A stretch of DNA of 46,639 nucleotides, from positions 1 to 46,639 of the forward strand of contig CALATF010000019.1 of NCBI GenBank assembly GCA_937891595.1, read 5' to 3'. The notes beneath the pieces are model-generated. The model was not told where the DNA came from. It ran no database searches and saw nothing but the letters and a program-made list of their open reading frames with translations. The translations under genes were made by a program, and so were the position numbers. This stretch comes from an uncultured Clostridia bacterium. Lineage in GTDB: Bacteria > Bacillota > Clostridia > Christensenellales > UBA1242. Every line of letters starts with the position of its first letter. Positions within the stretch are counted from its first letter, which is position 1. Shown one piece after another: positions 1 to 9,680 of this stretch.

Positions 1-1340
1 ATCTTAATTAGTCCTGCTAGTGGGTCTTGAAGACGTCTTGCAATGCTTACAGCACTACGAGTTGTTACATCATAGTCTGGGAATTCTTCTGCACCTAATT
101 TTGAAGCACTATAAACAGAAGCACCGGCTTCGTTTACAACCATATATTCAACTTTACGCGGAAGTTTTTTTATAAGGTTACTTACAAATATTTCACTTTC
201 CTTACTTGCAGTACCATTTCCTATTGAAATTGCATCAACATTATGTTTTTTTACAAGTTCCGCAATAACAGTTTCAGATTTTTCTATTTGATTATGTGGA
301 GGTGTTGGGAAAATAACTGTTTTATCAATAACATTTCCGCTTTTATCAATAACCGCAATTTTGCAACCTGTTCTGTAAGCAGGGTCAAGACCTAAAATAA
401 TTTTATCCTTTAGTGGTGGTTGCATAAGTAAAGGTTTTAAGTTAACTTCAAACATTTTAATAGCTTGTTCGTTAGCAGTATCAGTTAATGCAGTACGTAA
501 TTCTCTTATTAAAGAAGGCTGGATTAATCTTTCAAAACTATCTGCAATAATATTTGAAATAAATTCTGCAAAACTACCATTTTTAATTAACACTTGGTCA
601 GAAATTAACTGTAAGCATTTTTCTTCGTTTATTTCAACATCAACTTTTAAGCAATCTTCTTTTTCGCCACGATTTATTGCTAAAATTCTGTGACTAGGAA
701 TTTTAACAACAGGTTCTTTATAATTTTCGTATGTTTGGTAGGTTAAATAATTTTCACCCGGTTTTAAAGTTGTTACTATTTGAGCAGAGGTTGAAATAAA
801 TTCCCTTAAAATTTTTCTAAGTTCTGCATCGTCTGAAATCATTTCAGCAATAATATCTCCTGCTCCAGCAAGAGCACTTGCTATATCTTCTACGCCTTTT
901 TCAGTATCTACAAACTGAGAAGCAAGTTCTTCAAGAGTTTTTGTTTCTTTTTGTGCAAAAATTACTTCTGCAAGTGGTTTTAAGCCTTTAGCTTCAGCAA
1001 TAGTTGCCCTTGTTTGACGTTTTGGCTTAAATGGACGATAAACATCTTCAAGTTCGGTCAAAGTTAAAGCCTTGTCCAAACTTTCCATAATTTCAGGTGT
1101 CATTTTTTCTTGTTCGGTAATAAGTTTTATTATATCTTCTTTTCTTTTTTCAAAATTTCTAAGATAATCAAGCCTATCTGCAAAATCTCTTATTTTTTGG
1201 TCGTCGCAACTGCCATGTAATTCTTTACGATATCTTGCAATAAAAGGTACTGTACAACCTTCATCTAATAAAGAAATAATATTTTGTGCGTAATCTAATT
1301 GAATGTTAAATTCTAAACTTAATGCTTTTGCAATATCCAT
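1..1340 (-). CDS. tex: Tex family transcription accessory / RNA-binding protein, 5' part (runs off the window start)
   Basis: The minus-strand frame opens with ATG at 1340 (MDIAKALSLEFN) and stays open to base 1. That gives about 446 residues of a family usually 700-780 long, so the C-terminal HhH and S1 RNA-binding domains lie outside. Visible family signatures are the N-terminal helical region (CTVPFIARYRKE), ELEDVYRPFKPKRQTRA, and the YqgF-like RNase H fold with GLDPAYRTGCK, GNGTASKESE and VNEAGASVYSASKLG. The sequence then reads VSIARRLQDPLAGLIKI at the window edge. Tex is a conserved cytoplasmic nucleic-acid-binding protein linked to transcription. A GGAG lies 14 nt before the ATG, which is rather far. 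Identity is near certain; the start is less so. Confidence 0.95.
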   Translation of the reverse strand, partial: MDIAKALSLEFNIQLDYAQNIISLLDEGCTVPFIARYRKELHGSCDDQKIRDFADRLDYLRNFEKRKEDIIKLITEQEKMTPEIMESLDKALTLTELEDVYRPFKPKRQTRATIAEAKGLKPLAEVIFAQKETKTLEELASQFVDTEKGVEDIASALAGAGDIIAEMISDDAELRKILREFISTSAQIVTTLKPGENYLTYQTYENYKEPVVKIPSHRILAINRGEKEDCLKVDVEINEEKCLQLISDQVLIKNGSFAEFISNIIADSFERLIQPSLIRELRTALTDTANEQAIKMFEVNLKPLLMQPPLKDKIILGLDPAYRTGCKIAVIDKSGNVIDKTVIFPTPPHNQIEKSETVIAELVKKHNVDAISIGNGTASKESEIFVSNLIKKLPRKVEYMVVNEAGASVYSASKLGAEEFPDYDVTTRSAVSIARRLQDPLAGLIK

Positions 1341-1397
1341 TGTTGTTGTATATTCTCCGTTTTAATAATTTATATATTTAAATTTGTATAAACAAAA

Positions 1398-2666
1398 TTA
1401 AACCGATTTTATTTTGTGCCCTTCAAGATAATATCTCTTTTCCCTTGCGCTACCTATTGAAAAAGCTTTTCTAGGAAGTACACCGTGTTTAATAATAAAT
1501 TCAAACAATTCATTTTTATTAAGCGTTGGTAATGTTATACCTACTGCATCTTTTTTATTTTCACAAAGGTTTTTAAGTTCTTCTTCCCCATGAATATAAT
1601 CAACCGACATTTCTAGTCGTTTGCCATGAAAATTATCTATATACTCTTGAACCATTTTAATTGCAAGTGGCGAATTATTTGGCAAATACAAATCTTCTTC
1701 AACGCCATTAGTTATAATTTTTTGAACTATATAACTATTTTGGTCTAATTTTTTAACATTAACTTTAAAAAGCTTCTTTAAACCTTTAATAAACTTCTTT
1801 CCAGCGTTAAAAACAACTCTATGAATAGGGTGAAATTCAATACCTTCATCATGAATATTAATTGCTTCAACAAGAGCATATCTTGCTGGGTGAACTTGTT
1901 TTTCTTCTTCAGATAAATTTGCTTTTATATTATTCCAGTGTTCTTTTGCGGTTGCCAAGCTATGATTACCATCGCCTACAGCAAATAACAAGGGCTTATC
2001 TGTATTAAATGTTTCTTTAAGATATTCTGGTTTTAAAAGTTCTTCAAATTGATTGATAACCTTTTGAACTTCTTTATCTTTAATTTTATATCCAGCTAAT
2101 TTTCCACCTTGCATATTAAGGTTAAAATTATATACTTCTTCAAGATTTTCTTTATTTTTATATAAATTTTCTGCAATTTTAAGCTTTCTATCATCATATA
2201 AAAGTATTACATGACTAAATTCCATAATAGCATTTTTTCTAATTTCTACACGAGGAGGAATTCTATTTAAAATAGTGTGTTCAGTTGCTTTAATTAAAGC
2301 TTGCTCATCCGGGTTAAAACTATAATTTTCTAGGTCAACCGTCATTACAATTCCAAGCCTTTTTTTATGTTGTTCAGTAGACCTATTTACCAAAATCATG
2401 CACAAGCCTTCATCATTGAACAATTCACTATTATAATAATTTGCAATATTTTGGTTTATTTCTTTTATTTTTTGGCTATTGTCATTAGATAAATAAATTT
2501 CTGGTAGAATTAAATTATATGCAGTAGGGGCATCACTAACATAATTAGCAACCGTTTCCCAGTATTCTTTATCGCTAGTAAACTGGTCACAAGCAATAAC
2601 CGCCCATTTAGTATAATCAAATGTCCTTTTTGGTAAATATATGTGTTGACCTTTTATAACTGGCAT
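1398..2666 (-). CDS. DUF1015 family protein
   Basis: A 422-residue soluble protein. It begins MPVIKGQHIYLPKRTFDYTK and carries the family hallmark GDGNHSLATAKEHW near residue 231, followed by ALVEAINIHDEGIEFHPIHR. DUF1015 proteins have a ParB/sulfiredoxin-like fold. I do not assign a reaction, since a kinase-like activity on small substrates has been suggested only for related folds. Length and motifs look intact. AAGGGG precedes the ATG by 10 nt. It lies 20 bp downstream of the CorC-type gene on the same strand, so the two are probably co-transcribed from the promoter near 4070. Confidence 0.85.
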   Translation of the reverse strand: MPVIKGQHIYLPKRTFDYTKWAVIACDQFTSDKEYWETVANYVSDAPTAYNLILPEIYLSNDNSQKIKEINQNIANYYNSELFNDEGLCMILVNRSTEQHKKRLGIVMTVDLENYSFNPDEQALIKATEHTILNRIPPRVEIRKNAIMEFSHVILLYDDRKLKIAENLYKNKENLEEVYNFNLNMQGGKLAGYKIKDKEVQKVINQFEELLKPEYLKETFNTDKPLLFAVGDGNHSLATAKEHWNNIKANLSEEEKQVHPARYALVEAINIHDEGIEFHPIHRVVFNAGKKFIKGLKKLFKVNVKKLDQNSYIVQKIITNGVEEDLYLPNNSPLAIKMVQEYIDNFHGKRLEMSVDYIHGEEELKNLCENKKDAVGITLPTLNKNELFEFIIKHGVLPRKAFSIGSAREKRYYLEGHKIKSV

Positions 2667-2686
2667 ATTTTTAATTCCCCTTAAAA

Positions 2687-4021
2687 TTATTCTGTAATAA
2701 TAGTTAATTCTACTTCTCTTATCCTGCGTTTTTCAACCTTAGTTAATTTAAAATTCATAGTAATTTTCTTTTCTATAAACTTACTATTTTCGTCGATAAG
2801 TTCATCTATGGTATCAAAAGAAATAACACTTTCTTGTTGTGGTACCTTTTTGCTTATATCACATAAAAATGAAGCTATATTTGAATATTTATTATTAGGC
2901 ATTCTTTCTATTTGCAAAAAGTCAAAAAGTTCTTCAACACTAAGTTCGGCATTAACTTTATATTTATTATCGCTAATTTTTGAAATTGTGTTTACTATGC
3001 TATCATCATGTTCATCATAAACTTCACCAAAAACTTCTTCAAAGCAATCTTCCATAGTTACAACACCACTTGTTCCGCCGTATTCATCACTAACAATAGC
3101 CATATGCTTTTTCTCTTTTTGCATTAATCGCATTACATCATTAATTTTTGTGTTTTTTGAAACAAATAATGGAGATGTAACCATTTCTTTAAGGTTAATT
3201 TTATCGTTACCAACAATAGCAGAAAAAAAGTCTTTTTGGTTTAAAATACCAATAATATTATCTTTACTTTTATCATAAACAGGTATTCTTGAAAATTGAT
3301 TTTTTAAGAATACTTCTTTAATTTCGTTTATAGTACTTTTAATGCTTACACAAACAACATCTACCCTTGGAGTCATAACATCTTTTACAGCAACATCATT
3401 AAATTTTAATGCACCATAAATAATATCTGCATTAGCTTCGTCTAAAACACCCTCATCTTCCATTGTTTCTACAATAGTTTCAAGTTCATCTTCGGTTATT
3501 GTTGGCTTGTTTTCACTTTTTTTTCTTTTAAGTGCTTTTTGTATTAAATTAAATGGTGCACAAACAATAAACAAAGCCTTCATTGTAAGAAACAGTAAAG
3601 GGGCTAAAAATAAAGCTGTTTTTTCAGGATTATTTTTTGCAAAAGATTTTGGTAAAATTTCACCAAAAATCAAAATGACAATAGTCATTATTATAGTATT
3701 TAATAAATTATATAAAACTGGGTTAAATATAAAAGAAGTAAATAAATAGCCACATAAAGTAGTACTTAAAATATTAACAAAATTATTGCCAACTAAAATT
3801 GTTGATAAAGCTTTATCAAAATTTTCTTGTATATATAACGCTTTTCTTGCTCCCCTAACATTTTCTTCAGCACTATTGCGTATTCTTATATTACTAGAAG
3901 ATGAAAAAGCAATTTCACTAGCCGAAAAGAAAGCAGATAATATAAGAAGAACAACAATTCCAGCAATAATAAAAATATTTGAAGAAGTAAAAAAATTAGC
4001 AGACAATAAAAGCGTATTCAT
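2687..4021 (-). CDS. HlyC/CorC family membrane protein (DUF21-CBS-CorC_HlyC)
   Basis: A 444-residue integral membrane protein. An N-terminal DUF21/CNNM region of about four hydrophobic segments (residues 1-170) contains ILSAFFSASEIAFSS and GEILPKSFAKNNPEK. A CBS pair follows (about 205-330, with VMTPRVDVVCVS, FSRIPVYD and AIVSDEYGGTSGVVTMED), then a C-terminal CorC_HlyC domain (about 350-435). The family is tied to Mg2+/Co2+ efflux or metal homeostasis. The name hemolysin is historical. Length is normal. AAAGGAG lies an unusual 15 nt before the ATG, so initiation may be weak or the start slightly different. A promoter-like TTCACA-17-TATAAA with an upstream TG is present on the minus strand near 4050-4085. 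Confidence 0.9.
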   Translation of the reverse strand: MNTLLLSANFFTSSNIFIIAGIVVLLILSAFFSASEIAFSSSSNIRIRNSAEENVRGARKALYIQENFDKALSTILVGNNFVNILSTTLCGYLFTSFIFNPVLYNLLNTIIMTIVILIFGEILPKSFAKNNPEKTALFLAPLLFLTMKALFIVCAPFNLIQKALKRKKSENKPTITEDELETIVETMEDEGVLDEANADIIYGALKFNDVAVKDVMTPRVDVVCVSIKSTINEIKEVFLKNQFSRIPVYDKSKDNIIGILNQKDFFSAIVGNDKINLKEMVTSPLFVSKNTKINDVMRLMQKEKKHMAIVSDEYGGTSGVVTMEDCFEEVFGEVYDEHDDSIVNTISKISDNKYKVNAELSVEELFDFLQIERMPNNKYSNIASFLCDISKKVPQQESVISFDTIDELIDENSKFIEKKITMNFKLTKVEKRRIREVELTIITE

Positions 4022-4181
4022 AGTTAAATAAAAAATCTCCTTTAATATTTATAGCATATTAAAAGCAAATTGTGAAACAAATAAAACGTTTTAATTTATA
4101 CTACTTATTTAATTTTTTCGTTTGTTTTTTAATTAAAAAGTGGTAAAATAATCTAGTAATTTTTATTAAAAAGGATTAAAT

Positions 4182-4940
4182 ATGCAAACAAACAAGCCAT
4201 TAGTTAGCGTTGTTATACCTATGTATAATGCTGAAAAATATATAAAAGAAACACTAAATTCTGTTTTTAACCAAACATTCAAAGATTTTGAAGTAGTTTT
4301 AGTTAACGATTGTTCTAGTGACAATAGTTTAAAAATAGCTGAGGAATATCAAAAAACTCACAAAAATTTAATTATAATTACAAACGAAAAAAACCAACAC
4401 GTTGCAGAAAGTAGAAACATAGGCGTAAATAATGCTAAAGGAAAATGGATAGCCTTTTTAGACTCTGACGACGTTTGGTTTGAAGATAAACTTGAAAAAC
4501 AAATAAATGCTTTGGAAAAACAAAATTCTAAATTAAGTTATACTTCTCAAATATTTATAGATGACAACAGTGTTGAAACCGGCAAGAAATTTATTATTCC
4601 TGAAACCACAAATTACAAAAAGCTTTTAAAACAGAACATTATTTGTATGTCTTCTTCAATAGTAGATAAAGAGTTATGTTTAAAATATCCTTTTAAAAAC
4701 CCAGAAATCCATGAAGATTTTATTTTTTGGTTAGAAATTTTAAAAAATGAAGATGTAAAACCTGTTGGCTTAACTAAGCCATTAGTAAAATATCGTTTAA
4801 CAGCAGGCTCAAAATCTAGAAACAAATTTAAGTCTGTTAAGATGACATATAAAACATATAGAAAAAGTGGTTTAAACTTTTTTCAAGCTATGTATAATTT
4901 GTGTTTTTATATTGTAAAAAGTTTAAAAAAGTATTCTTAA
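4182..4940 (+). CDS. Glycosyltransferase family 2
   Basis: A 252-residue GT-A fold enzyme that transfers a sugar from a nucleotide donor. The N-terminal nucleotide-binding strand VSVVIPMYNAEKYI (residues 8-21) is followed by VLVNDCSSDNS and the metal-binding DxD region AFLDSDDVW (DSDD at 94-97). IHEDFIFWLEIL near residue 180 supplies the usual ED catalytic region. There are no membrane segments, but the C-terminus is short and basic. The RBS AAAAGGA precedes ATG. The gene converges with the GT4 gene at 5009 and shares a bidirectional terminator with it. Acceptor and product are unknown. A cell-surface glycan role is inferred from family and neighbour. Confidence 0.9.
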   Translation: MQTNKPLVSVVIPMYNAEKYIKETLNSVFNQTFKDFEVVLVNDCSSDNSLKIAEEYQKTHKNLIIITNEKNQHVAESRNIGVNNAKGKWIAFLDSDDVWFEDKLEKQINALEKQNSKLSYTSQIFIDDNSVETGKKFIIPETTNYKKLLKQNIICMSSSIVDKELCLKYPFKNPEIHEDFIFWLEILKNEDVKPVGLTKPLVKYRLTAGSKSRNKFKSVKMTYKTYRKSGLNFFQAMYNLCFYIVKSLKKYS

Positions 4941-4976
4941 ATTTAAAAAAATATTATTAATAAGAAAAGCAAAAAA

Positions 4977-5000
4977 AATTCGCAGGTATGCGAATTTTTT
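4977..5000. terminator. Bidirectional intrinsic terminator
   Basis: Perfect inverted repeat AATTCGCA / TGCGAATT with a GGTA loop, A-run on the left and T-run on the right. It sits between the convergent glycosyltransferase genes, so it can stop transcription in both directions. Confidence 0.85.
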
Positions 5001-5008
5001 AATATATC

Positions 5009-6127
5009 TTATTTATTTTTTAACAAATTTTTATATAAATCTTCTAGTTTTTTTGCTTGTTTTACAATGTCGTAATTATCAACATTAACTTGTATTTTTT
5101 GTGGATAATTAGTATTCAATATTTGCTCTGCCCAAAAATTTGCGCTTTTTTTAAGTGAAATATAACTAATGATATTAGAAATATTTGTTTCAGGTGGACA
5201 GCAATCCGAAGTAAAAGTTAAAACTTCTGCTACTTGACTTTCAATTAAAGATAATCCCAACCCTTCAAACAAAGACGGAAATACTAAAGCATGCGAAATA
5301 CTTAATAATTTTTCAACATCCTTTCTTCTGCCAAGCATTTTAATATTATCTTTAATACCAGAGTTTAAAACTTTTTGTTCAACTAAGTCTTGATATTCTT
5401 TACCCCCGTCACCAACCAAAAGCAGAATTGAATTATTGTCTTTTTTGTAAATTTCTTTAAAAATGTCTATTAAAAATAGTTGGTTTTTTTGTTTATTTAA
5501 CCTTCCAACATTTATATAAACTTTTTCGTTTGAAATATTAAGTTCTTTTTTAAGTTCTTCTTTTTCTTGTTCTGTTATTTTTGTAGAAAACCTTCTAATA
5601 TCTATGGCATTATATAAAATTTCACCATTTTTCTTAAAGGCTTTACCAAAATATTTTTCACCTGCCATAGTTGAACACGCTAAAAACTTATCAACATTTT
5701 TAGTAATTCCTAAACACATAATTCTGTTTCTAACAGATTTTAAAAATTTAGTAGAATAACTGGTGTTATGAGAGCTTAAAACAAGCTTTATATCTTTATT
5801 TGTTTGTTTTATAGCTTTTTTTACATAGTAATGCAAAATAGGTACATGCAAGTGTACTATTTGACAATTACTTAACAGCATTATTTCTTTTAACCTAGAA
5901 ACAACTTGTTTTGTATTTTTTAAACCTGCTCTTGGGTACAAGTATAAATTAGCACCATTACTTTGGAAATGTTCTTTTAATTCATTGTTTTCTATAAAAT
6001 AGGCAATATCAAAAGCTACATTATCTTTATTTATGTTGTCAAAATAATTTTTAACAACCATATTAACACCATTAATACCGCTTAAATCGGAAACAATTTG
6101 TAAAACTTTTAATTTTTCTTTAGACAT
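5009..6127 (-). CDS. Glycosyltransferase family 4 (GT-B)
   Basis: A 372-residue GT-B enzyme. The N-terminal acceptor domain opens with LKVLQIVSDLSGINGVNMVV. The C-terminal domain contains NVGRLNKQKNQLFLI (about 211-225), LLVGDGGKEYQDLV, MLGRRKDVEKLLS, and the EX7E element FPSLFEGLGLSLIESQ that binds the nucleotide sugar. Length is standard. Such enzymes build capsule, teichoic or other exopolysaccharide. It is the first product downstream of dut and the phosphohexomutase on the same strand (19-bp gap to dut), so sugar activation and transfer may be co-expressed. Donor and acceptor cannot be predicted. Confidence 0.9.
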   Translation of the reverse strand: MSKEKLKVLQIVSDLSGINGVNMVVKNYFDNINKDNVAFDIAYFIENNELKEHFQSNGANLYLYPRAGLKNTKQVVSRLKEIMLLSNCQIVHLHVPILHYYVKKAIKQTNKDIKLVLSSHNTSYSTKFLKSVRNRIMCLGITKNVDKFLACSTMAGEKYFGKAFKKNGEILYNAIDIRRFSTKITEQEKEELKKELNISNEKVYINVGRLNKQKNQLFLIDIFKEIYKKDNNSILLLVGDGGKEYQDLVEQKVLNSGIKDNIKMLGRRKDVEKLLSISHALVFPSLFEGLGLSLIESQVAEVLTFTSDCCPPETNISNIISYISLKKSANFWAEQILNTNYPQKIQVNVDNYDIVKQAKKLEDLYKNLLKNK

Positions 6128-6145
6128 AAATTATCTTCTTTTAAA

Positions 6146-6586
6146 TTATTTATTTAAACCAGTTGAGCCAAACCCACCTGCGCCACGATTACTTTGTGAT
6201 ATTTCTGTTACTTCTTCTATTTTAAAGTGTTCTACTTTATTTATAACCATTTGTGCTATTTTTTGGTGCTTTTCCACTTTGTAGTCATTATCAGAAACAT
6301 TCATTAAAATTACACCAAGTTCGCCGCGATAATTTTCATCTATTGTTCCTGGACTGTTTAAAACAATTAATCCACTTTTATATGATAAACCACTTTTACT
6401 TCTAATTTGAGCTTCATATCCTTTTGGCAACTCCATGCTAATGCCTGTTTTTACTAAGTCCCAGCTTTTTGCCTTTATTATTTTTTCTTCAATACTAAAA
6501 ATATCCATACCTGCATCTTCTGGGTGTGCATAATTTGGCAAAATTGCTTCTGCATTTTCCTTTTTAAATTTCAAAACTTCTTCCAT
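6146..6586 (-). CDS. dut: dUTP diphosphatase (dUTPase)
   Basis: A 146-residue trimeric dUTPase that hydrolyses dUTP to dUMP and PPi. All five family motifs are present: AHPEDAGMDIFS (20-31), RSKSGLSYKSG (62-72), GTIDENYRGELG with the catalytic Asp (80-91), QMVINKV, and the C-terminal P-loop-like RGAGGFGSTG (134-143). Length is typical. It sits between a phosphohexomutase and a GT4 gene with gaps under 20 bp, so it probably belongs to one minus-strand operon. Confidence 0.95.
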   Translation of the reverse strand: MEEVLKFKKENAEAILPNYAHPEDAGMDIFSIEEKIIKAKSWDLVKTGISMELPKGYEAQIRSKSGLSYKSGLIVLNSPGTIDENYRGELGVILMNVSDNDYKVEKHQKIAQMVINKVEHFKIEEVTEISQSNRGAGGFGSTGLNK

Positions 6587-6602
6587 AAATTTTCTTCCTT
6601 TA

Positions 6603-7994
6603 TTAAATAGATTTTATTATATTGATAGATTGTTCTAAAATACTATCCATTTCTTCTTTTGTTGGTTGTTCTACAACAACTCTTATTAAATTTTCGGTAC
6701 CACTAAATCTTAGTAAAACCCAAGAATTATCTTCAAAAATATATTTAAAACCGTCTAAATTCCCTGTTTTAATAATTTTTTTAGAAAATACTGGTTTATT
6801 CTTTTGTAGATAGTTTATTATTGCCTCTTTCTTATCTACTTTAAAAGAATGTTCTATATAAGACATATCATAATTTGCAAATTCTTTAAGCTCCTTAAAT
6901 ATCTTTCCAAGTGGTTTATTGTAAAATTGAACCACCTCTAGCAATAATGCATAAACAAGCAAACCATCTTTAATATATACATGACCTTTTACTTCGCAAC
7001 CACTATTTTCTGCTCCCATTAAAGCATCGTTTTTAATTAATTCTTTAGTAATATTTTTAAAGCCTATTTTTGTTTCATAAACTTTAAAATTAAGTTTTTG
7101 AGCTAACTTATCAATTAAAGTTGAAAAAGAATAATTTTTAACAATTCCACCTTTTAAACCTTTTTCTTTAATTGCAAAGAAATATAATAAAGACGCAACT
7201 TCATTACAATTATGAAAAACACCTTTTTCATCAATAACCGAAACTCTATCACCGTCACCATCTGTTGCAAAAGCAAAATTATATTTATTTTTAACTGCAG
7301 TTTTTATATAATCTTGCAAATTTTCTTCATTAGGAATAGGTCCGCCTAAATTAAATAAAGCATCTCGTTTTGTATTGTAAACATCTAAGTTTTCTAATTT
7401 TAATTGTTTTTTAAGTTCTTCAATTACAAAAGCAGATGAACCATTCATTACATTAAAAGCAGTTTTAACATTAAATTCTTTTTTAAACTTTAGCAATTTT
7501 ACTATATTTTTAACATATTCTTTATTGTAATTAAAATATCTTACTAAATTTAACTCTTTAGCCTTGTTAAAGTCTAAATATTTAACTTTTTTAATTTTTT
7601 CTGGTTTTTTATTTAATATTTTTTCTAACCATTCTTGGGGCTCTTTACCTTCTTTAGAAAAAACTTTCAAGCCATTATAATAGTAAGGATTGTGACTTGC
7701 AGTAATCATAATACCAAAATCATAATTTAATTTTTTTGTAGCAAAACTAACCAAAGGCGAAGGAACAGAAGAATCAGTTAACAAAACCTCTATTTTATTA
7801 CCAGCAAAAACCTCACTTAGCCACTGAGCTGAAATTTCGCTCATAAAACGATTATCATAACCTATTATTATGTTCTTTTTATAGTTTTGTTTTATTATAA
7901 CATCACAAATAGCTTGGGCTATTTTAGTTACATTTTCTTTTGTAAAGTCATCCCCTATAATTCCTCTAAACCCAGAGGTACCTATCTTCATCAT
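6603..7994 (-). CDS. Alpha-D-phosphohexomutase (phosphoglucomutase/phosphomannomutase family)
   Basis: A 463-residue enzyme with the complete set of superfamily motifs. These are GTSGFRGIIGDDF at the N-terminus, the phosphoserine loop MITASHNPYYYNG (Ser about 100), the Mg2+ loop ATDGDGDRVS (about 245), a sugar-specificity loop read as GAENSGCEV, and the phosphate loop RFSGTENLIRVVVE near the end. It interconverts hexose-1- and hexose-6-phosphates. The specificity loop is not a clear match to GlmM (GEQSGH) or classical PGM (GEESGG), so I give no symbol. ATGATG at the start leaves two adjacent initiation choices; AAAGGAAAAAGG precedes both. Confidence 0.9.
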   Translation of the reverse strand: MMKIGTSGFRGIIGDDFTKENVTKIAQAICDVIIKQNYKKNIIIGYDNRFMSEISAQWLSEVFAGNKIEVLLTDSSVPSPLVSFATKKLNYDFGIMITASHNPYYYNGLKVFSKEGKEPQEWLEKILNKKPEKIKKVKYLDFNKAKELNLVRYFNYNKEYVKNIVKLLKFKKEFNVKTAFNVMNGSSAFVIEELKKQLKLENLDVYNTKRDALFNLGGPIPNEENLQDYIKTAVKNKYNFAFATDGDGDRVSVIDEKGVFHNCNEVASLLYFFAIKEKGLKGGIVKNYSFSTLIDKLAQKLNFKVYETKIGFKNITKELIKNDALMGAENSGCEVKGHVYIKDGLLVYALLLEVVQFYNKPLGKIFKELKEFANYDMSYIEHSFKVDKKEAIINYLQKNKPVFSKKIIKTGNLDGFKYIFEDNSWVLLRFSGTENLIRVVVEQPTKEEMDSILEQSINIIKSI

Positions 7995-8104
7995 ATCCTT
8001 TTTCCTTTATAATTTTCTTATATCATTATACTTTTAATCGTTGTTATTTGCAAAAGTTTTTAAGTATAAAATTATGTTTTTTCAATATTATTATGGAAAA
8101 TAAA

Positions 8105-8133
8105 TTGATTTTAAAAACAAATTTTTATATACT
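8105..8133 (+). promoter_or_regulatory. Sigma-A-type promoter for the 8167-9666 operon
   Basis: TTGATT, 17-bp spacer, TATACT. It lies about 34 bp before the first ATG, which has a strong AGAGGAG ribosome binding site. Confidence 0.7.
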
Positions 8134-8166
8134 AATATTAGATTTTTTTAAAGAGGAGAAAAATTT

Positions 8167-8595
8167 ATGGATATTTATCAAATTTTTTGCATTATTTTAC
8201 TTGGCATAGTAGTTTTAATGTTTATTGTATTTGCTTTTATAAATCGTAAGTATACTAAATTATTAAAAAGTTTAAGTGAAAGAGAAGTTGATGACGTTAA
8301 TATTAAAAAAGGAGTTAGATATACTGTAGACCAAACAGTTGTTACTGAAAATGGTGAAATGAATGTTTCTTTTGGAAAAGACGATGTTGTTTTATCTCAA
8401 AATGTAACAGAAATAGTTGGTGTAAAAAACAGAGTAAAACCTGGAAAATATACAGTACTATCAACTAAAGACGAAGATGACAAATTTAATCTTAGAATAG
8501 GTGCTTATGTTAAGGAATATGCACACAATCAAAAAATAGTTTTAGCAGAAGGACAAGAAATAACAGCTGTAAATTGTTCTGTTATTCTTAGATAA
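8167..8595 (+). CDS. Small single-pass membrane protein of unknown function
   Basis: 142 residues. One N-terminal hydrophobic segment (about 5-26, QIFCIILLGIVVLMFIVFAF) is followed by a basic stop-transfer patch (NRKYTKLLK). The soluble domain is predicted to be beta-rich (VDQTVVTENGEMNVSF, VKPGKYTVLSTKDE, IVLAEGQEITAVNCSVILR). I do not recognise the family. It is 21 bp upstream of the SPFH/zinc-ribbon gene and shares its promoter, which suggests a membrane partner for that protein. Topology would put the beta domain in the cytoplasm if the basic patch is inside. Confidence 0.6.
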   Translation: MDIYQIFCIILLGIVVLMFIVFAFINRKYTKLLKSLSEREVDDVNIKKGVRYTVDQTVVTENGEMNVSFGKDDVVLSQNVTEIVGVKNRVKPGKYTVLSTKDEDDKFNLRIGAYVKEYAHNQKIVLAEGQEITAVNCSVILR

Positions 8596-8616
8596 TTAAA
8601 GGAGAAATTAAATAAA

Positions 8617-9666
8617 ATGGGACTTTTTAAATTTTTTAAATCACAATTATTAAAAAATATTGACTGGACAGATAGCTCTTCTAACACTATGGTATACAAA
8701 TACCCTATGGAAGGCAGAGAAATTATGATAGGCTCTAAATTAACTGTAAGAGAGTCACAAGTAGCAATATTTATGGTAAAAGGTAAAATCGCTGATGTTT
8801 TTCAACCAGGTATTCATACTTTAGTTGTAAATAACTTACCTATTCTATCTTCACTTTTAGCTTGGCCAAGAGGATTTAAATCTCCTTTCACTGCTGATGT
8901 TTTCTTTGTAAATACAAAACAATTTACAAACCAAAAATGGGGAACAACAAATCCTATTACAATGCGTGATAAAGAGTTTGGCTCTATAAGAATTAGAGGT
9001 TATGGTAGTTTTGCTTTCAAAGTTAATGATGCCGCCTTATTCTTGAAAGAAGTTTTTGGCACAAACAACATTTATACTTCTGAAAATCTTGCTAGCTATT
9101 TAAAAAGTATTTTAGTTTCAGGAATTTCAGATACTATTGCAGAATCAAAAATAGGCGCCCTTGACTTAGCTGGCAACCTACTTGAATTTAGTAAAGTAGT
9201 AAAAGAACAAATAGGCGAACAATTTACAAACTTGGGATTAACATTATCTAACCTTGTTATTGAAAATATTTCTTTCCCTGAACAAGTTGAAAAAGCTATT
9301 GACACACAATCTTCAATGGGAGTTCTTAAAAATAGCATGGATACATATGTTAAATTCAAATCAGCTGAAGCTATAGGTGATGCTGCTAAAAATCCTGGCA
9401 TGGCTGGAATGGGTACTCAACTTGGTGCTGGAATGGCTATAGGCAATATTGTAACTGACGCATTAAAAGGTTCAACCAAAGCAACAGAAGAAAAACCTGC
9501 AAGCGGAAAATTCTGCCCAGAATGTGGTGCAAAAAATAGTGCAAGAGCAAAATTCTGCTGTGAATGCGGTAAAAAAATGTCTGCAGATAATGTTTGCCCA
9601 GGATGTGGAGAAAAAATTACAGGCAACTCTAAATTCTGTCACAACTGCGGTAATAAGTTAAAATAA
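8617..9666 (+). CDS. SPFH domain / double zinc-ribbon protein, YdjI-like ('virion core protein' family)
   Basis: 349 residues. The SPFH/band-7 domain covers about 25-245 (YPMEGREIMIGSKLTVRESQ, FQPGIHTLVVNNLP, LGLTLSNLVIENISFPEQVE). It is followed by a Gly/Ala/Met-rich linker (GMAGMGTQLGAGMAIG). Two tandem zinc ribbons lie at the C-terminus, with CPECG...CCECG and CPGCG...CHNCG (about 299-347). This is the architecture of Bacillus YdjI, which in that genus works with YdjG, YdjH and PspA at the membrane under envelope stress. Here a YdjG-like gene follows but no PspA or YdjH is visible. There is no signal peptide. Similar proteins are annotated by distant similarity to a poxvirus core protein, which is only a label. 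Confidence 0.85.
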   Translation: MGLFKFFKSQLLKNIDWTDSSSNTMVYKYPMEGREIMIGSKLTVRESQVAIFMVKGKIADVFQPGIHTLVVNNLPILSSLLAWPRGFKSPFTADVFFVNTKQFTNQKWGTTNPITMRDKEFGSIRIRGYGSFAFKVNDAALFLKEVFGTNNIYTSENLASYLKSILVSGISDTIAESKIGALDLAGNLLEFSKVVKEQIGEQFTNLGLTLSNLVIENISFPEQVEKAIDTQSSMGVLKNSMDTYVKFKSAEAIGDAAKNPGMAGMGTQLGAGMAIGNIVTDALKGSTKATEEKPASGKFCPECGAKNSARAKFCCECGKKMSADNVCPGCGEKITGNSKFCHNCGNKLK

Positions 9667-9680
9667 TTTAAAATATTATT